From: Uliginosibacterium sp.
GTDB lineage: Bacteria > Pseudomonadota > Gammaproteobacteria > Burkholderiales > Rhodocyclaceae
Length of the DNA: 64,000 nucleotides
Assembly: GCA_016718265.1 (NCBI GenBank)
Contig: JADKDZ010000002.1
Span: 483,938-547,937 of the forward strand
Reading direction: 5' to 3'
Position 1 is the stretch's first letter, and every line of letters begins with the position of its first letter. Shown here piece after piece: positions 40,592-50,029 of this stretch. The notes below the pieces were generated by a model. It was not told the origin of the DNA. It ran no database searches and worked only from the letters and a program-made list of their open reading frames with translations. The translations under genes were made by a program, and so were the position numbers.

Positions 40592-42190
40592 TGGGAACCC
40601 TCTTCTCGCGGGGTGAGCAGTACTCTGACAGCGAGACGATCAATCTTGCCGTTCTGATTTCTCGGCAGCGTGCTGCCCAAGTGCACAAACTTGGCGGGCA
40701 CCATATAGGCCGGGCAGACAAGTTTCAACTTGGTGAGTAGCTCAGCCGCTGAGCCCTTGCCCTTGAAGTCGCTGATCGCGAGAACAATCGATTCGCCCAT
40801 GGCTTCGTGCGGAACGCCGAACGCACAGCATTCCTGTACCAGATCGGTGGCATAGGCGGCTTCTTCCACTTCCATTGGGCTGACGCGGTAGCCTGAGGTC
40901 TTGATCATCTCGTCGCGACGGCCGACAAAATACAGGTAGCCTTCCTGATCCGTCTTGACCGTATCGCCTGAAAATACCGCCATCTCAGGCAAAGGAAGCC
41001 CGCGTACGTGAATGGAATCGACGAGCCGTTCGGGAAGTGGTCTGAAGCGTTCAGCCGTTCTGACTGGGTCATTCCAGTAGCCCATCGCAACCATAGGCCC
41101 GCGCTGCACGAGTTCGCCGGGCTCGCCCGGCGCGCAGGGCGAGCCGTCTTCCCGCAGCACAAAGACTTCATTGTTCGGTATGGCCTTCCCGATCGAATCT
41201 GGTCGCGCGTCGAGTTCATCCGGCGGCAGATAGGTTGCCCGGAACGCTTCTGTCAGCCCGTACATAAGATAGACACGCGTCGCGGGAAGCTCCTCACGCA
41301 AGCGCTCCAGCGTCGCTTTCGGCATTCTTCCTCCCGTGCTGGCTATGTAGCGCAAACGCTGAGTGATTTCTTGCGGCCATTCGAACGCAGCAAGCTGAAT
41401 CCACAGGAGGAACCCCTGTCATGCCTGTGATCTTCCACTGACCTAGCGCCTTGATGACGTCCCTTGGCATCAGGTAGTTCAGCAAGACCACGTGTGCACC
41501 AACACTGAAAGCGGTGGTGAGTTGTGAGAAGCCTGCGTCAAAAGACAAGGGTAGCGCAGCCAGGATAACGTCACTGTCCCGGTTATCGAGGTAAGTGGCG
41601 ACGCTGTGAGCACCGGCGATCAGATTGCGATGCGACAACACCACCCCTTTTGGCATCCCTGTGCTGCCAGACGTGTACAGAATCGCGGCGATATCGCGCT
41701 CTGTGGCGGCAGGGAGGGAAGGGGGAGGGACCGGATACCGAGGTTGCCAGACATGGAGCTGAATGTGCGCAAGCGCTGGCGCGGCGGCTTGCCCGCCGAC
41801 GATGAGGATATGTTCAAGGTCCTCACAGCCAGTCACAACATCGCTCAGCGTGGTCAGGCGCTCCGGCGTCGTGACCAGCAGGCGAACATTGCAATCCGCA
41901 AGGATGTGCCTGACCTGATCCGGCTTCAGGATCGGATTGATGGGCACAAACACGCAGCCTGCGGCGGAACTGCCGAAAGCTGCACTGACGGTCTCGACAC
42001 GCTTGTCGAGATAGATGCCGACCCGGTCGTTGCGACTCAGCCCCATGTGCGTGATAGACACCGCAAAAGCCTGGATCTCCCGCCACAAGCTCAGGTAGTC
42101 AAGCGTGGTATCGCCTACAGAGAGCGCACTTGCGGTGGGTGTACGTTCTGCCTGCCTGGAGACTAACTGGTGTAGGAGGTATGCATCCAT
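40588..42190 (-). CDS. Acyl-CoA ligase (AMP-forming), exosortase-A-system associated, frameshifted
   Basis: The restored enzyme is about 533 residues and belongs to the ANL superfamily. The AMP-binding loop ILYTSGSTGMPKGV lies at about 170-183, and the later motifs YGLTEAFRAT, FSGDTVKTDQEGYLYFVGRRD and NQNGKIDR (with the catalytic Lys) are all present. The frame breaks at about 41401-41412, after ITGMTGVPP; a one-base correction continues into WIQLAAFEW and the intact C-terminal half. It fits the TIGR03098-type ligase paired with a PLP decarboxylase and a dedicated carrier protein. I chose the ATG at 42190; ATG 42235 is also in frame. Confidence 0.87.
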
Positions 42191-42236
42191 CTGCAAATTG
42201 TATGAAACGCGGCCGGGCGATAGGGGGCTGTGCATC

Positions 42237-42242
42237 TATAAT
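42237..42242 (+). promoter_or_regulatory. Candidate -10 element of the acyl carrier protein gene
   Basis: A perfect TATAAT lies at 42237-42242, 43-58 bp before the two candidate starts of the carrier protein. No good -35 is visible, and it also overlaps the upstream side of the divergent ligase gene. Confidence 0.35.
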
Positions 42243-42279
42243 GTCGCACTTTTCTGTGGTTGAGCCTTGTTAGGCATGC

Positions 42280-42558
42280 ATGAAGGAGCAGATTTTGTTA
42301 TTGCTGGATCGTACACGTCAGGCCGTTCTGACCATGCTTGACGATACGCTGGGCTTGGCTGGACGTTCGGCATCTTTCGATGATGCAACGCCACTGCTGG
42401 GTGCCGTGCCCGAGCTGGACTCCATGGCAGTAGTCGGCCTGATCGCTGCGATGGAAGAACGATTCGGGTTTTATGTGGGCGACGACGACATCGACGGTTC
42501 GACCTTTGAAACCGTCGGCACCTTGACTGATTTTGTAGCGAGCAAGCTCGCAAACTGA
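42280..42558 (+). CDS. Acyl carrier protein of the exosortase-A-type ligase
   Basis: This 92-residue helical carrier has the phosphopantetheine serine in PELDSMAVVGLI (about residue 50). It is divergent from the ligase gene and presumably receives the acyl or aminoacyl group activated by it. The ATG at 42280 lacks a ribosome site. AAGGAG at 42283-42288 is spaced perfectly (6 bases) for a TTG at 42295, so the real product may be 87 residues starting LLLLDRTRQAV. It is not the housekeeping acpP of fatty-acid synthesis, as no fab genes are nearby. Confidence 0.85.
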   Translation: MKEQILLLLDRTRQAVLTMLDDTLGLAGRSASFDDATPLLGAVPELDSMAVVGLIAAMEERFGFYVGDDDIDGSTFETVGTLTDFVASKLAN

Positions 42559-42580
42559 ATCGGACTCCCCGGCAGCTAAC

Positions 42581-42613
42581 AACAGGGTCTGGCATTTGCC
42601 AAACCCTGTTTTT
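42581..42613. terminator. Bidirectional terminator between the carrier protein gene and argB
   Basis: AACAGGGT (42581-42588) pairs with ACCCTGTT (42603-42610), with an inner TGGC/GCCA pairing, and is followed by TTTG. It lies between two converging genes. Confidence 0.8.
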
Positions 42614-42625
42614 GTCACAGCTTGC

Positions 42626-43517
42626 TCAGTGACTCTTGATCATGGTGCCAACGCCATGATCGGTGAGGATTTCGAGCAACAGGCAATGTTCAACACGGCC
42701 ATCGATGATGTGAACCGAATGGACACCGCTGCGGGCGGCATCAAGCGCAGAGCTGATTTTCGGCAGCATGCCGCCAGAAAGCGTACCGTCTGCCACCAGA
42801 TCGTCGATCTGCCTCGGAGTCAGGCCTGTAAGCAGCTTTCCACTCTTGTCTAGCACACCGGGCGTGTTGGTCAACAGCACGAGCTTCTCTGCTTTCAACA
42901 CCTCCGCAAGCTTGCCGGCGACCAGATCAGCGTTGATGTTGTAGGTCTCGCCGCCAGCGCCGACGCCAATGGGGGCGATGACCGGGATGAAATCGCCGGA
43001 ATCGAGGAATGAAATAATGGTTGGGTCGATCTTGGTGATTTCACCCACCTGGCCGATATCCAGCATTTCATCTGGATTGTCCTTGTTGGGCATCATCAGT
43101 TTCTTGGCACGGATGAACGCGCCGTCAGCCCCCGTCAAGCCCACCGCTCTGCCACCATGCTTGTTGATCAGGTTGACGATGTCCTTATTCACTTGCCCGC
43201 CCAGCACCATTTCGACGATATCCATCGTCTCATCGATCGGTTACGCGCATGCCCTGAATGAACTCGCCCTGCTTGCCAACCCGCCGCAGCAACTCGTCGA
43301 TCTGAGGCCCGCCTCCATGGACGACGACCGGATTCAATCCCACGAGTTTCAGCAGCACGACGTCGCGTGCGAAACAGTCCTGCAACTTGGGATCTGTCAT
43401 GGCGTTGCCGCCATACTTGATCACGATAGTTTTGTCATAAAAGCGCTTGATGTACGGCAACGCTTCTGCGAGCACTTCTGCCTTCAGAGTCGGCGTCAAC
43501 TGCTGGGTATCTGACAT
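42626..43517 (-). CDS. argB: Acetylglutamate kinase, frameshifted
   Basis: This enzyme phosphorylates N-acetylglutamate in arginine synthesis; the restored length is about 296 residues. N-terminal motifs are IVIKYGGNAM (about 32-41) and VVVHGGGPQID (about 64-74); GLTGADG and YNINADLVAG follow in the second half. The frame breaks after GMRVTDR: removing the base at 43232 gives VTDRETMDIVEMVLGGQ, the normal family sequence. Because this is normally a single-copy biosynthetic gene and the rest is intact, a sequencing insertion is more likely than loss of function. No other arg gene is adjacent. Confidence 0.93.
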
Positions 43518-43688
43518 TGAAAAAGCCTTCCGGGGAATGAGTGAATTCGTTATCGGTAGATACGATCAGGGTGAATTCTAACGCGTAGGCGCAACTCCAA
43601 ATAAACTGCCCGGCACGTGCATCGCAAAATAACCGCACGCCGAGCGTCGGGAGCTCGTTCCGACGCTCATACCTCGGGGCTTGGAGCG

Positions 43689-44138
43689 CTATCGCGGGAT
43701 ATCGTTATCCAGGTGGGGCAGCATCCGGATAGCGTCTTGGTTCGTCCACGAAAAGCATCGCCCAGCCGCTGCTTTCCAGTCTAGCCAGCACTGTGCGCGA
43801 TGTTCCCCAGGGGCCAGCGCCACCTCGACTGGCGCGGGAATACAGACGCTGAATACGTGCTCCAGATTGGTGGTGACGCCCGGCGCGTAACGATCGCGCC
43901 AAAGCGGAAGAATTTCAAAACGGTTACATGTCTTCCACGCTCTGAGCGCCAGGCCGTTCGGGGAGAGACCGGTTTCTTCCCGAAGTTCCCGCAAGGCCGT
44001 CTCCTCGGGAGATTCCCCCGACTCCAGACTGCCGGTAACGGATTGCCAATAGTCGACGTGGCGGGCACGCTCAAGCAACAGCACCTGAAGATCGGGCGTA
44101 TGGACGACGACAAGAACGGATTCTGGATTCTTGTACAC
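43689..44138 (-). CDS. nudB: Dihydroneopterin triphosphate diphosphatase (Nudix)
   Basis: This enzyme of about 149 residues has a complete Nudix box, GSLESGESPEETALRELREE (about 37-56). The YKNPESVLVVVHTP start and ERARHVDYWQSVTG segment match NudB, which removes pyrophosphate from dihydroneopterin triphosphate in folate synthesis. The likely start is GTG 44138, where the family sequence begins; the frame is open upstream into the barstar gene. It follows the barstar stop by 8 bp, so it shares that transcript. Confidence 0.85.
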   Translation of the reverse strand: MYKNPESVLVVVHTPDLQVLLLERARHVDYWQSVTGSLESGESPEETALRELREETGLSPNGLALRAWKTCNRFEILPLWRDRYAPGVTTNLEHVFSVCIPAPVEVALAPGEHRAQCWLDWKAAAGRCFSWTNQDAIRMLPHLDNDIPR

Positions 44139-44146
44139 GGCTGTAA

Positions 44147-44602
44147 TCAGTGCGTGACACGCACACTGGGCAGGCTGGGAAAATCGCCGACGAACAGTAT
44201 CCAGAAAGCCAGGCCCTGCTCGCGCCACGCTGCGACGGTGTCTGCGAGCACCTGTAACAGTGTCTCGTGAGCGTCGGGGCTATTTTTCGCCAATACTTCA
44301 GAGCGTTGCAGAATCAACAGGTAGCCATCGGCTTCATTCCACGACATGTCAGTCAAAGAGTCCGCCAACGCATCCCAGTTATTCCCATACCACTCTGGAA
44401 AATGCAGCGCTTTGCCGAAAATCCGGTGCAGTTCTTGCGCCGAGTGTGCCTGGCTCAAATCGATCCGATACACATTGAAACCGGCCGCAGGGCCCGCTTG
44501 AAACATGGCGCGAGCGGTATCATCGTCCGCTACGTAGATGCCAGCTCGGTCCTTGTCGCGCAGCATTTGCGCCGCATCGGGCGGCAAGTGTCCAGCTTTC
44601 AT
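44147..44602 (-). CDS. Barstar-family ribonuclease inhibitor
   Basis: This 151-residue cytoplasmic protein has the barstar core: FNVYRIDLSQAHSAQELHRIFGKAL (about 43-67) and then FPEWYGNNWDALADSLTDM (about 68-86). Barstar binds and blocks barnase-like RNases inside the producer. An N-terminal extension of about 40 residues precedes the core. Its ATG overlaps the stop of the restored RNase gene (ATGA), so translation is coupled and inhibitor and toxin are made together. Confidence 0.9.
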   Translation of the reverse strand: MKAGHLPPDAAQMLRDKDRAGIYVADDDTARAMFQAGPAAGFNVYRIDLSQAHSAQELHRIFGKALHFPEWYGNNWDALADSLTDMSWNEADGYLLILQRSEVLAKNSPDAHETLLQVLADTVAAWREQGLAFWILFVGDFPSLPSVRVTH

Positions 44603-44986
44603 GGCTTTATCCTCTGAAAACTTCGGTAGTGATCGGCAGAGTAGTAATACTCGTTACGGGCACCGCTAACGATGCGCCGCGCTCCGCGATCGCGCGAGCC
44701 GGGGCGTCGGCACCGTATACTCGCGGTAATACCCCTTTTGCCGTGCAGGCAATCTGCTTTCCCTGTTCTGGAACACGACGCCGTCCCGCCGGTACGGAAA
44801 AGGGCCGCCTCGACGAATCAAGTCAAGCGTCATACGTGCTTCGACCGGCAACTCGGCGAGCGCGATGGAAGGCAGCGCCGCCGCATCGGTGGAAGGAGCC
44901 CATGCCTGCGCCGCAAGCACGACCATGCAAGCTAGCACGGCGAACACAGACCGAACAGACAAAAAGCGCCAGGAGTTTTTCTTCAT
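44599..44986 (-). CDS. Secreted guanyl-specific RNase (barnase/RNase Sa-like), frameshifted
   Basis: The restored precursor is about 128 residues with a Sec signal (MKKNSWRFLS... cut after AQAWA). The mature part has the microbial RNase features: ALPSIALAELPVEARMTLDLI, GGPFPYRRDGVVFQNRE and YYREYTVPTP. In the raw frame it ends early at 44666. Removing one base at about 44686-44700 restores DRGARRIVSG and SADHYRSFQ, including the catalytic His. The corrected stop overlaps the barstar ATG, strong support for this reading. It probably targets RNA of competitors or scavenges phosphate; target unknown. Confidence 0.8.
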
Positions 44987-45099
44987 CGCTGCCGAGAATA
45001 CGCCATCATTGGTTGAACCGCGGAAGGCCATGCCTGCTCACGGGCAGGACCCTGGCCAGATTAGCGCACCGACCGTGCCTTCGTGGCCGGCATAGGGAA

Positions 45100-45555
45100 T
45101 CACGAGCCAATGTGTTCTCGCGCCTGTGAGCCAAGCGTGCTTTCTGCGCCGCCATCAGTTACCGCCTGATAGGGCAGACATTGCAGGCTCGCCATGACGA
45201 ATTCCACCGCGGTAAACCCGAGGATAAGGACGCTCGCGCCGTTTGCAACCGCAAAAACCTGGCATACACATGAAATGAATCGGGCGATGGCGTCGTAACG
45301 GCCATACTCCGCCCGCGTGTTCCTGAGACGTACAACAACCCAGAGCATGATCACGATACCCAACTGGTTAGCGATGAGCATGTGAAGCGGATCGAAATCC
45401 GGCACGCTGCCGGCGAGCGAAAACTCCGAAGCGATCGCTGCCAGCGCAGCGTAGATTGCCGAGAAGCTCCAGGGCGTAACGAAACCGCCAGTCATGATGA
45501 CGTCTGACCAGGCACTGAACCGAACAATCTTCAAGTATTGCCGCTGACTCAGCAT
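45100..45555 (-). CDS. Four-helix membrane protein of unknown function downstream of mfd
   Basis: This 151-residue protein has hydrophobic segments at about 20-45, 58-75, 90-112 and 112-130. No family was recognised. GAGGAG lies 5 bases before the ATG at 45555. It begins 8 bp after the mfd stop on the same strand, so it is almost certainly cotranscribed with mfd. Confidence 0.6.
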   Translation of the reverse strand: MLSQRQYLKIVRFSAWSDVIMTGGFVTPWSFSAIYAALAAIASEFSLAGSVPDFDPLHMLIANQLGIVIMLWVVVRLRNTRAEYGRYDAIARFISCVCQVFAVANGASVLILGFTAVEFVMASLQCLPYQAVTDGGAESTLGSQAREHIGS

Positions 45556-45563
45556 GTTTCTCC

Positions 45564-48500
45564 TCAGGCTGAAAGTTGCTTGAGCGTATTTCGCACCTTC
45601 GCTACGCGCTCGGCGAAAGAGTCCGCCGTGATGTTAACAGTGAGTTTGTCCTGACCCGCGAGTTTCCAGTTGCGATTGTTCTGGATGAGTTTGATGATCT
45701 TGATCGGCTCGATGGGCGGGTTGGGTTCAAATTGAAGCTGGATGCGGGATTCAGAAGCGTCGATCTTGACGATCCCCAGTGGCTTGGCCGCAATGCGCAG
45801 TCGGTGAGTTTCGATCAGCGCCAGCGTTTGTGTGGGCAGTTCCCCAAAACGATCGATCAGCTCTTCTTGCAGTGCCTGAACGTCATCTGCGTCCTCGCAG
45901 TTGGCCATACGTTTGTAGAGCGTCAGGCGCTCCTGAACATCAGGGCAGTAGGCGTCCGGAAGCAGCGCAGGGGTTCGCAGATTAATCTCCGAGGTCACAT
46001 CAAGCGGCTGCGAGAGATCAACCGATTTTCCCGACTGCAGTGCTCTGACCGCTCGGTTGAGCATCTGCGAGTACATTGCGAAACCCACTTGCTGGATCTC
46101 CCCGCTTTGCGACTCTCCCAGCACCTCGCCAGCACCGCGGATCTCCAGATCGTGCATGGCAAGATAGAAGCCCGAACCGAGATCTTCCATCATAGTGATC
46201 GCTTCCAGCCGCTTCTGTGCGTTGGCACTCGGTTTGGCATTGGCATCGGTGAGCAGATACGCGTAGGCCTGATGATGCGAGCGCCCGACGCGCCCCCGCA
46301 GTTGGTGGAGCTGCGCGAGGCCAAAGCGATCAGCACGATTAATTACAATGGTGTTGGCCGTCGGAATGTTGATTCCGGTCTCGATGATGGTCGTGCACAG
46401 CAGGAGATTCGCGCGCTGGGTCGTGAAGTCTTTCATGACACGCTCCAGCTCGCGCTCGTTCATCTGACCATGGCCGACAACGATACGGGCTTCCGGGAGC
46501 AGCTCGGTGAGCGTATTGCGCATGTTCTCGATGGTGTCGACCTCGTTGTGCAGGAAATACACCTGGCCGCCACGCTTGAATTCACGCAGCACCGCCTCTC
46601 GGACGATGCCTTTGCTCCAGCTCTGAACGAAAGTCTTGATCGCCAGGCGCTTCTGCGGCGCCGTCGCGATGACCGAGAACTCGCGCAACCCCTCCATGGC
46701 CATCCCTAGCGTCCTGGGGATCGGTGTCGCCGTGAGCGTGAGGATATCCACTTCCGAACGCAGGTTCTTCAATGCTTCCTTCTGACGCACGCCGAAGCGG
46801 TGCTCTTCATCGATGATCACCAGTCCCAGACGTTTGAATTCCACGTCTTTCTGCAACAGGCGGTGCGTGCCGATGAGGATGTCGACCTTGCCCTCTGCGA
46901 GCCATTCCAGCGCTTCGGCCTGCTCCTTGGCGGTCTTGAAGCGGGAGATTTCGGCGATCTTGATCGGCCAGTCGGCAAAGCGATCGGCGAAGGTCTGATA
47001 GTGCTGCTCTGCAAGCAGGGTGGTGGGGCAGAGCACTGCCACCTGTTTGCCATCGGCAACCGCGATAAAGGCGGCACGCAAGGCGACCTCGGTTTTGCCA
47101 AAGCCAACGTCGCCACACACCAGCCGATCCATTGGTCGGCCGGAGCGCATATCGTCGACCACCGCGTTGATAGCGGAGAGCTGATCGGGTGTTTCTTCAA
47201 ACCCGAAGCCTTCAGCAAACGCCTCAAGGTCGTGCTGTTTGAAGTCGAACTTGTGGCCCGGACGCGCAGCGCGCTTGGCGTAGAGCACGAGGAGTTCGGC
47301 AGCGGTGTCATGGACCTGCTGCGCGGCTTTGCGCTTGGCCTTTTCCCATTGACCCGAACCGAGCTTGTGCAGGGCAATGTTTTCAGGGTCCGCCCCGGCG
47401 TAGCGGGTGATCACATGCAACTGCGACACCGGCACATACAGTTTGGTATCTTCGGCATATTCCAGATGCAGGAACTCGGTATCGCCATCGCCCATGTCCA
47501 TGTGCAGGAGACCCAGATAGCGGCCGATGCCGTGGCTCTGGTGCACAACAGGATCGCCAATCTTGAGTTCCGAGAGATCCTTCAACCATCCTTCCACCGT
47601 GCTCTTGCGCGCGTCACGCCCACGCCCGCGGGGACGTGCTTGCGCTGCATAGAGCTCGTTCTCGGTCAGGATTGCGATGTTAGCCGCAGGCAACACAAAC
47701 CCGGTCGTGAGAGGTCCAGTCGCCAGCGCGAGCTTGGCGTCCGAAGCCAGAAATCCTGCCAGATCAGCACTGCTGACCGGCTTCAGCGCATACTCGTTAA
47801 GGTATTCGTTGATCGTCTGCGCGCGGCCCGGAGACTCCGCAAGCAATAACACTCGCCACGGATAATTCGCCAGGTAGTGTTTGAGCTTGTGCAGCGGGTC
47901 GGTCGCCTTACGCTCGACACCGAGGTCAGGCAAGGCTGAAGTAACGGACTCAGGCTCGGAGGAATCTGCGATGGCCAGGCGGGGCAATGCTTTTGCCGCC
48001 GTCCAGAACGCTTCTGCCGGCAGGAACAATTTATCAGGAGGCAAGAGCGGGCGATTGCGGTCTCCTGCCATCAATTTGTACCGGCTATTGGCATCTGCCC
48101 AGAAAGCGTCAATGGCAGCCGGTACATCCTGGTGCGTGACAAGCAGCACGTCCTTGGGCAGGTAATCGAAGAGCGTTGCCGTTGCGTCGAAGAACAGCGG
48201 CAGGTAATACTCAATACCGGCCGATGCGACAGCGTTCGAGATATCTTTGTAAATCGCGCTCTTGGTCGGATCCCCTTCAAAAGCCTCACGAAACGCCGCT
48301 CGAAACTGGCTGCGCGCTTTGTCGTCCATAGGGAATTCGCGCGCGGGCAACAATCGAATCTCGGGAACCGGGTATACGGTTCGCTGCGTATCCGGATCGA
48401 AGGTTCTGATGGTGTCGATTTCTTCGTCAAACAGATCAATCCGGTAGGGCAACTTGACGCCCATCGGAAACAGATCGACCAATCCGCCGCGTACTGAGAA

Positions 48501-48998
48501 CTCCCCGGGCCGCACAACTTGCGTGACGTGTTCATATCCAGCCAGTGCCATTTGCAGCTTGAATGCGTCGACGTCGAGTCTCTGCTTGGCCTTCATGAAG
48601 AAGGTGTGTCCAGCAAGATAGCTGGGAGGCGCCATCCGATAGAGCGCAGTAGACGCCGGCAGCAAGGTAATGTCCGAGTCGCCTTGCTGGATCGCGTACA
48701 AGGTTGCGAGCCGTTCTGAGATCAAATCCTGATGGGGAGAAAAAGTGTCGTACGGTAGCGTTTCCCAGTCTGGCAAGAGATTGACCCGAAGGCCTTGCGC
48801 GAACCATGCGATCTCTTCCAGCAGTCGCTGTGCGTCGAGCGGATTGGCCGTCACTACCAGAAGCTTCTGACCACCAGCGGCTAGTTGCGCTAGTGCTGCT
48901 GCATCCGCAGAGCCCGTCAGGCGAGGCAGATCAACCCGGAATCCCGCCTTGGGAAGGCTTAAGTTGGTGAGTAAGGATAAGGGAGCAGAAACAGTCAT
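45564..48998 (-). CDS. mfd: Transcription-repair coupling factor
   Basis: This 1144-residue translocase removes RNA polymerase stalled at DNA damage and recruits UvrA. The order is as in the family: a UvrB-like N-terminal region (LPDWETLPYDTFSPHQDLISERL), the RNAP-interacting domain around VHQSHGIGRYLGL, then the helicase with Walker A CGDVGFGKTE, IIDEEHRFGV, LTATPIPRTL and QLRGRVGRS. The C-terminal TRCF domain is present. I chose the ATG at 48998, where the family sequence begins; the frame is open to 49082. It is complete and unbroken. Confidence 0.96.
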   Translation of the reverse strand: MTVSAPLSLLTNLSLPKAGFRVDLPRLTGSADAAALAQLAAGGQKLLVVTANPLDAQRLLEEIAWFAQGLRVNLLPDWETLPYDTFSPHQDLISERLATLYAIQQGDSDITLLPASTALYRMAPPSYLAGHTFFMKAKQRLDVDAFKLQMALAGYEHVTQVVRPGEFSVRGGLVDLFPMGVKLPYRIDLFDEEIDTIRTFDPDTQRTVYPVPEIRLLPAREFPMDDKARSQFRAAFREAFEGDPTKSAIYKDISNAVASAGIEYYLPLFFDATATLFDYLPKDVLLVTHQDVPAAIDAFWADANSRYKLMAGDRNRPLLPPDKLFLPAEAFWTAAKALPRLAIADSSEPESVTSALPDLGVERKATDPLHKLKHYLANYPWRVLLLAESPGRAQTINEYLNEYALKPVSSADLAGFLASDAKLALATGPLTTGFVLPAANIAILTENELYAAQARPRGRGRDARKSTVEGWLKDLSELKIGDPVVHQSHGIGRYLGLLHMDMGDGDTEFLHLEYAEDTKLYVPVSQLHVITRYAGADPENIALHKLGSGQWEKAKRKAAQQVHDTAAELLVLYAKRAARPGHKFDFKQHDLEAFAEGFGFEETPDQLSAINAVVDDMRSGRPMDRLVCGDVGFGKTEVALRAAFIAVADGKQVAVLCPTTLLAEQHYQTFADRFADWPIKIAEISRFKTAKEQAEALEWLAEGKVDILIGTHRLLQKDVEFKRLGLVIIDEEHRFGVRQKEALKNLRSEVDILTLTATPIPRTLGMAMEGLREFSVIATAPQKRLAIKTFVQSWSKGIVREAVLREFKRGGQVYFLHNEVDTIENMRNTLTELLPEARIVVGHGQMNERELERVMKDFTTQRANLLLCTTIIETGINIPTANTIVINRADRFGLAQLHQLRGRVGRSHHQAYAYLLTDANAKPSANAQKRLEAITMMEDLGSGFYLAMHDLEIRGAGEVLGESQSGEIQQVGFAMYSQMLNRAVRALQSGKSVDLSQPLDVTSEINLRTPALLPDAYCPDVQERLTLYKRMANCEDADDVQALQEELIDRFGELPTQTLALIETHRLRIAAKPLGIVKIDASESRIQLQFEPNPPIEPIKIIKLIQNNRNWKLAGQDKLTVNITADSFAERVAKVRNTLKQLSA

Positions 48999-49322
48999 GA
49001 GATGGGTGCCGACAAATGCAGAAAACCGCGCGACGGAGCGGGACGGAATCGTCCAGTTCTCGACGAGCGGTGGTTGTGGCAATTATAACGGGAAGCCTGC
49101 GGACGAAGCGGGCCAATCTAACTTTACATAATAAACATTATCGGTTTTAAAGACTCGCGCGCGCTCAAACAATGTAAGTTAAGCCCCGCACATCTATAAT
49201 TTTCAAAACACGAACCCTGCGCAACGCCGCAGACTGTGGTCAATACGTAACCGACCTGTCGTTTAGCACAAACAAAACGACGGACAGTCTTCCGTCTCCA
49301 CGCGTGACTAGCCGATTCTCAT
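48999..49322. other. AT-rich intergenic region upstream of mfd
   Basis: This stretch of 324 bp is lower in GC than its surroundings, with an AT-rich core around 49117-49160 (CATAATAAACATTATCGG). The core includes TAATAAACATTA, a near-palindrome. It should hold the mfd promoter. No gene was identified. Confidence 0.45.
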
Positions 49323-49652
49323 CTATGCTCGGATACGGGTGTCGCGTTGCCGTGACCTTGCCGCTTGCAGCAACTCTTCCATCACACTGTCGCGCTCGCT
49401 CACGCTAGCGGCTTTGAGGCGTGTGATCGCGTCCATCGGGAGTTGCACATAATGGCGGCGATCATTTCGCACGCTGCAAACTCGCCAACCGCAAAGCACC
49501 AACCATTCCCAGACCTCATCGTCACAAGATTGCGCAAGCTTGATCTTGACGCCGTCACGCACGATCGAAGCGCCAATTTTCGGGGCCATCGTAACCGGAA
49601 GTGATCTGCGTTGCTGCCGGATCCCGAACAGGTTTCTGAGAAAATTCTTCAC
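49323..49652 (-). CDS. Small hypothetical protein
   Basis: This is a 109-residue basic soluble protein starting KNFLRNLFGIRQQRR, with a DDEVWEWLVLCGWRVCSVRNDRRHY core (two Cys, three Trp). The C-terminus is an Arg/Ser-rich helix. No family was recognised. GTG 49652 has GGAG 7 bases upstream, so expression is plausible. Confidence 0.5.
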   Translation of the reverse strand: MKNFLRNLFGIRQQRRSLPVTMAPKIGASIVRDGVKIKLAQSCDDEVWEWLVLCGWRVCSVRNDRRHYVQLPMDAITRLKAASVSERDSVMEELLQAARSRQRDTRIRA

Positions 49653-50029
49653 TTCATAGCTCCGCTAAACGGATAGTTGATCTGTAAGACAGCGCTCCAA
49701 GATGTGCAGATAAATCAAGCACCGTAAGGGCACTGCCTGAACCATGCGAGGCAGAATTGTATGACGAATAGGCTGGAACAGTATCCCCTCTCCCGCCGAC
49801 CGGTCTTCGCTACTCCAGCGCTAGATAGCCAAATTACTTGGGTAGACCATCAATCTCTGGTTTCTGACGCATATCACGAACGCCAACCACCGTATTCGCT
49901 ACCCTCAACCTTCCGATATCAAGAACCCAAAGGAACACGAACATTCACACGAGTCCATACTCTCCGCCGCATGCGCCTGTTAGTGACGTCGTAACGACAG
50001 CGGCGTCGAATCGCCCATGGCACACCTGG
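49653..50029. other. Intergenic region with no well-supported gene
   Basis: A 77-codon frame (49761-49994, +) has no good ribosome site or recognisable sequence, so I do not call it. GC is lower than average. The frame of the next gene is open back to at least about 49970, so that gene may start somewhat earlier. Confidence 0.4.

Noticed and set aside
42626..43517. Programmed ribosomal frameshifting in argB and similar genes
   Set aside because: No slippery heptamer plus structure is evident, and the same kind of break occurs in many unrelated genes, which points to sequencing error.
49761..49994. 77-codon plus-strand frame
   Set aside because: No ribosome site, no recognisable protein features and low-complexity-like composition; kept only as a note on the intergenic region.
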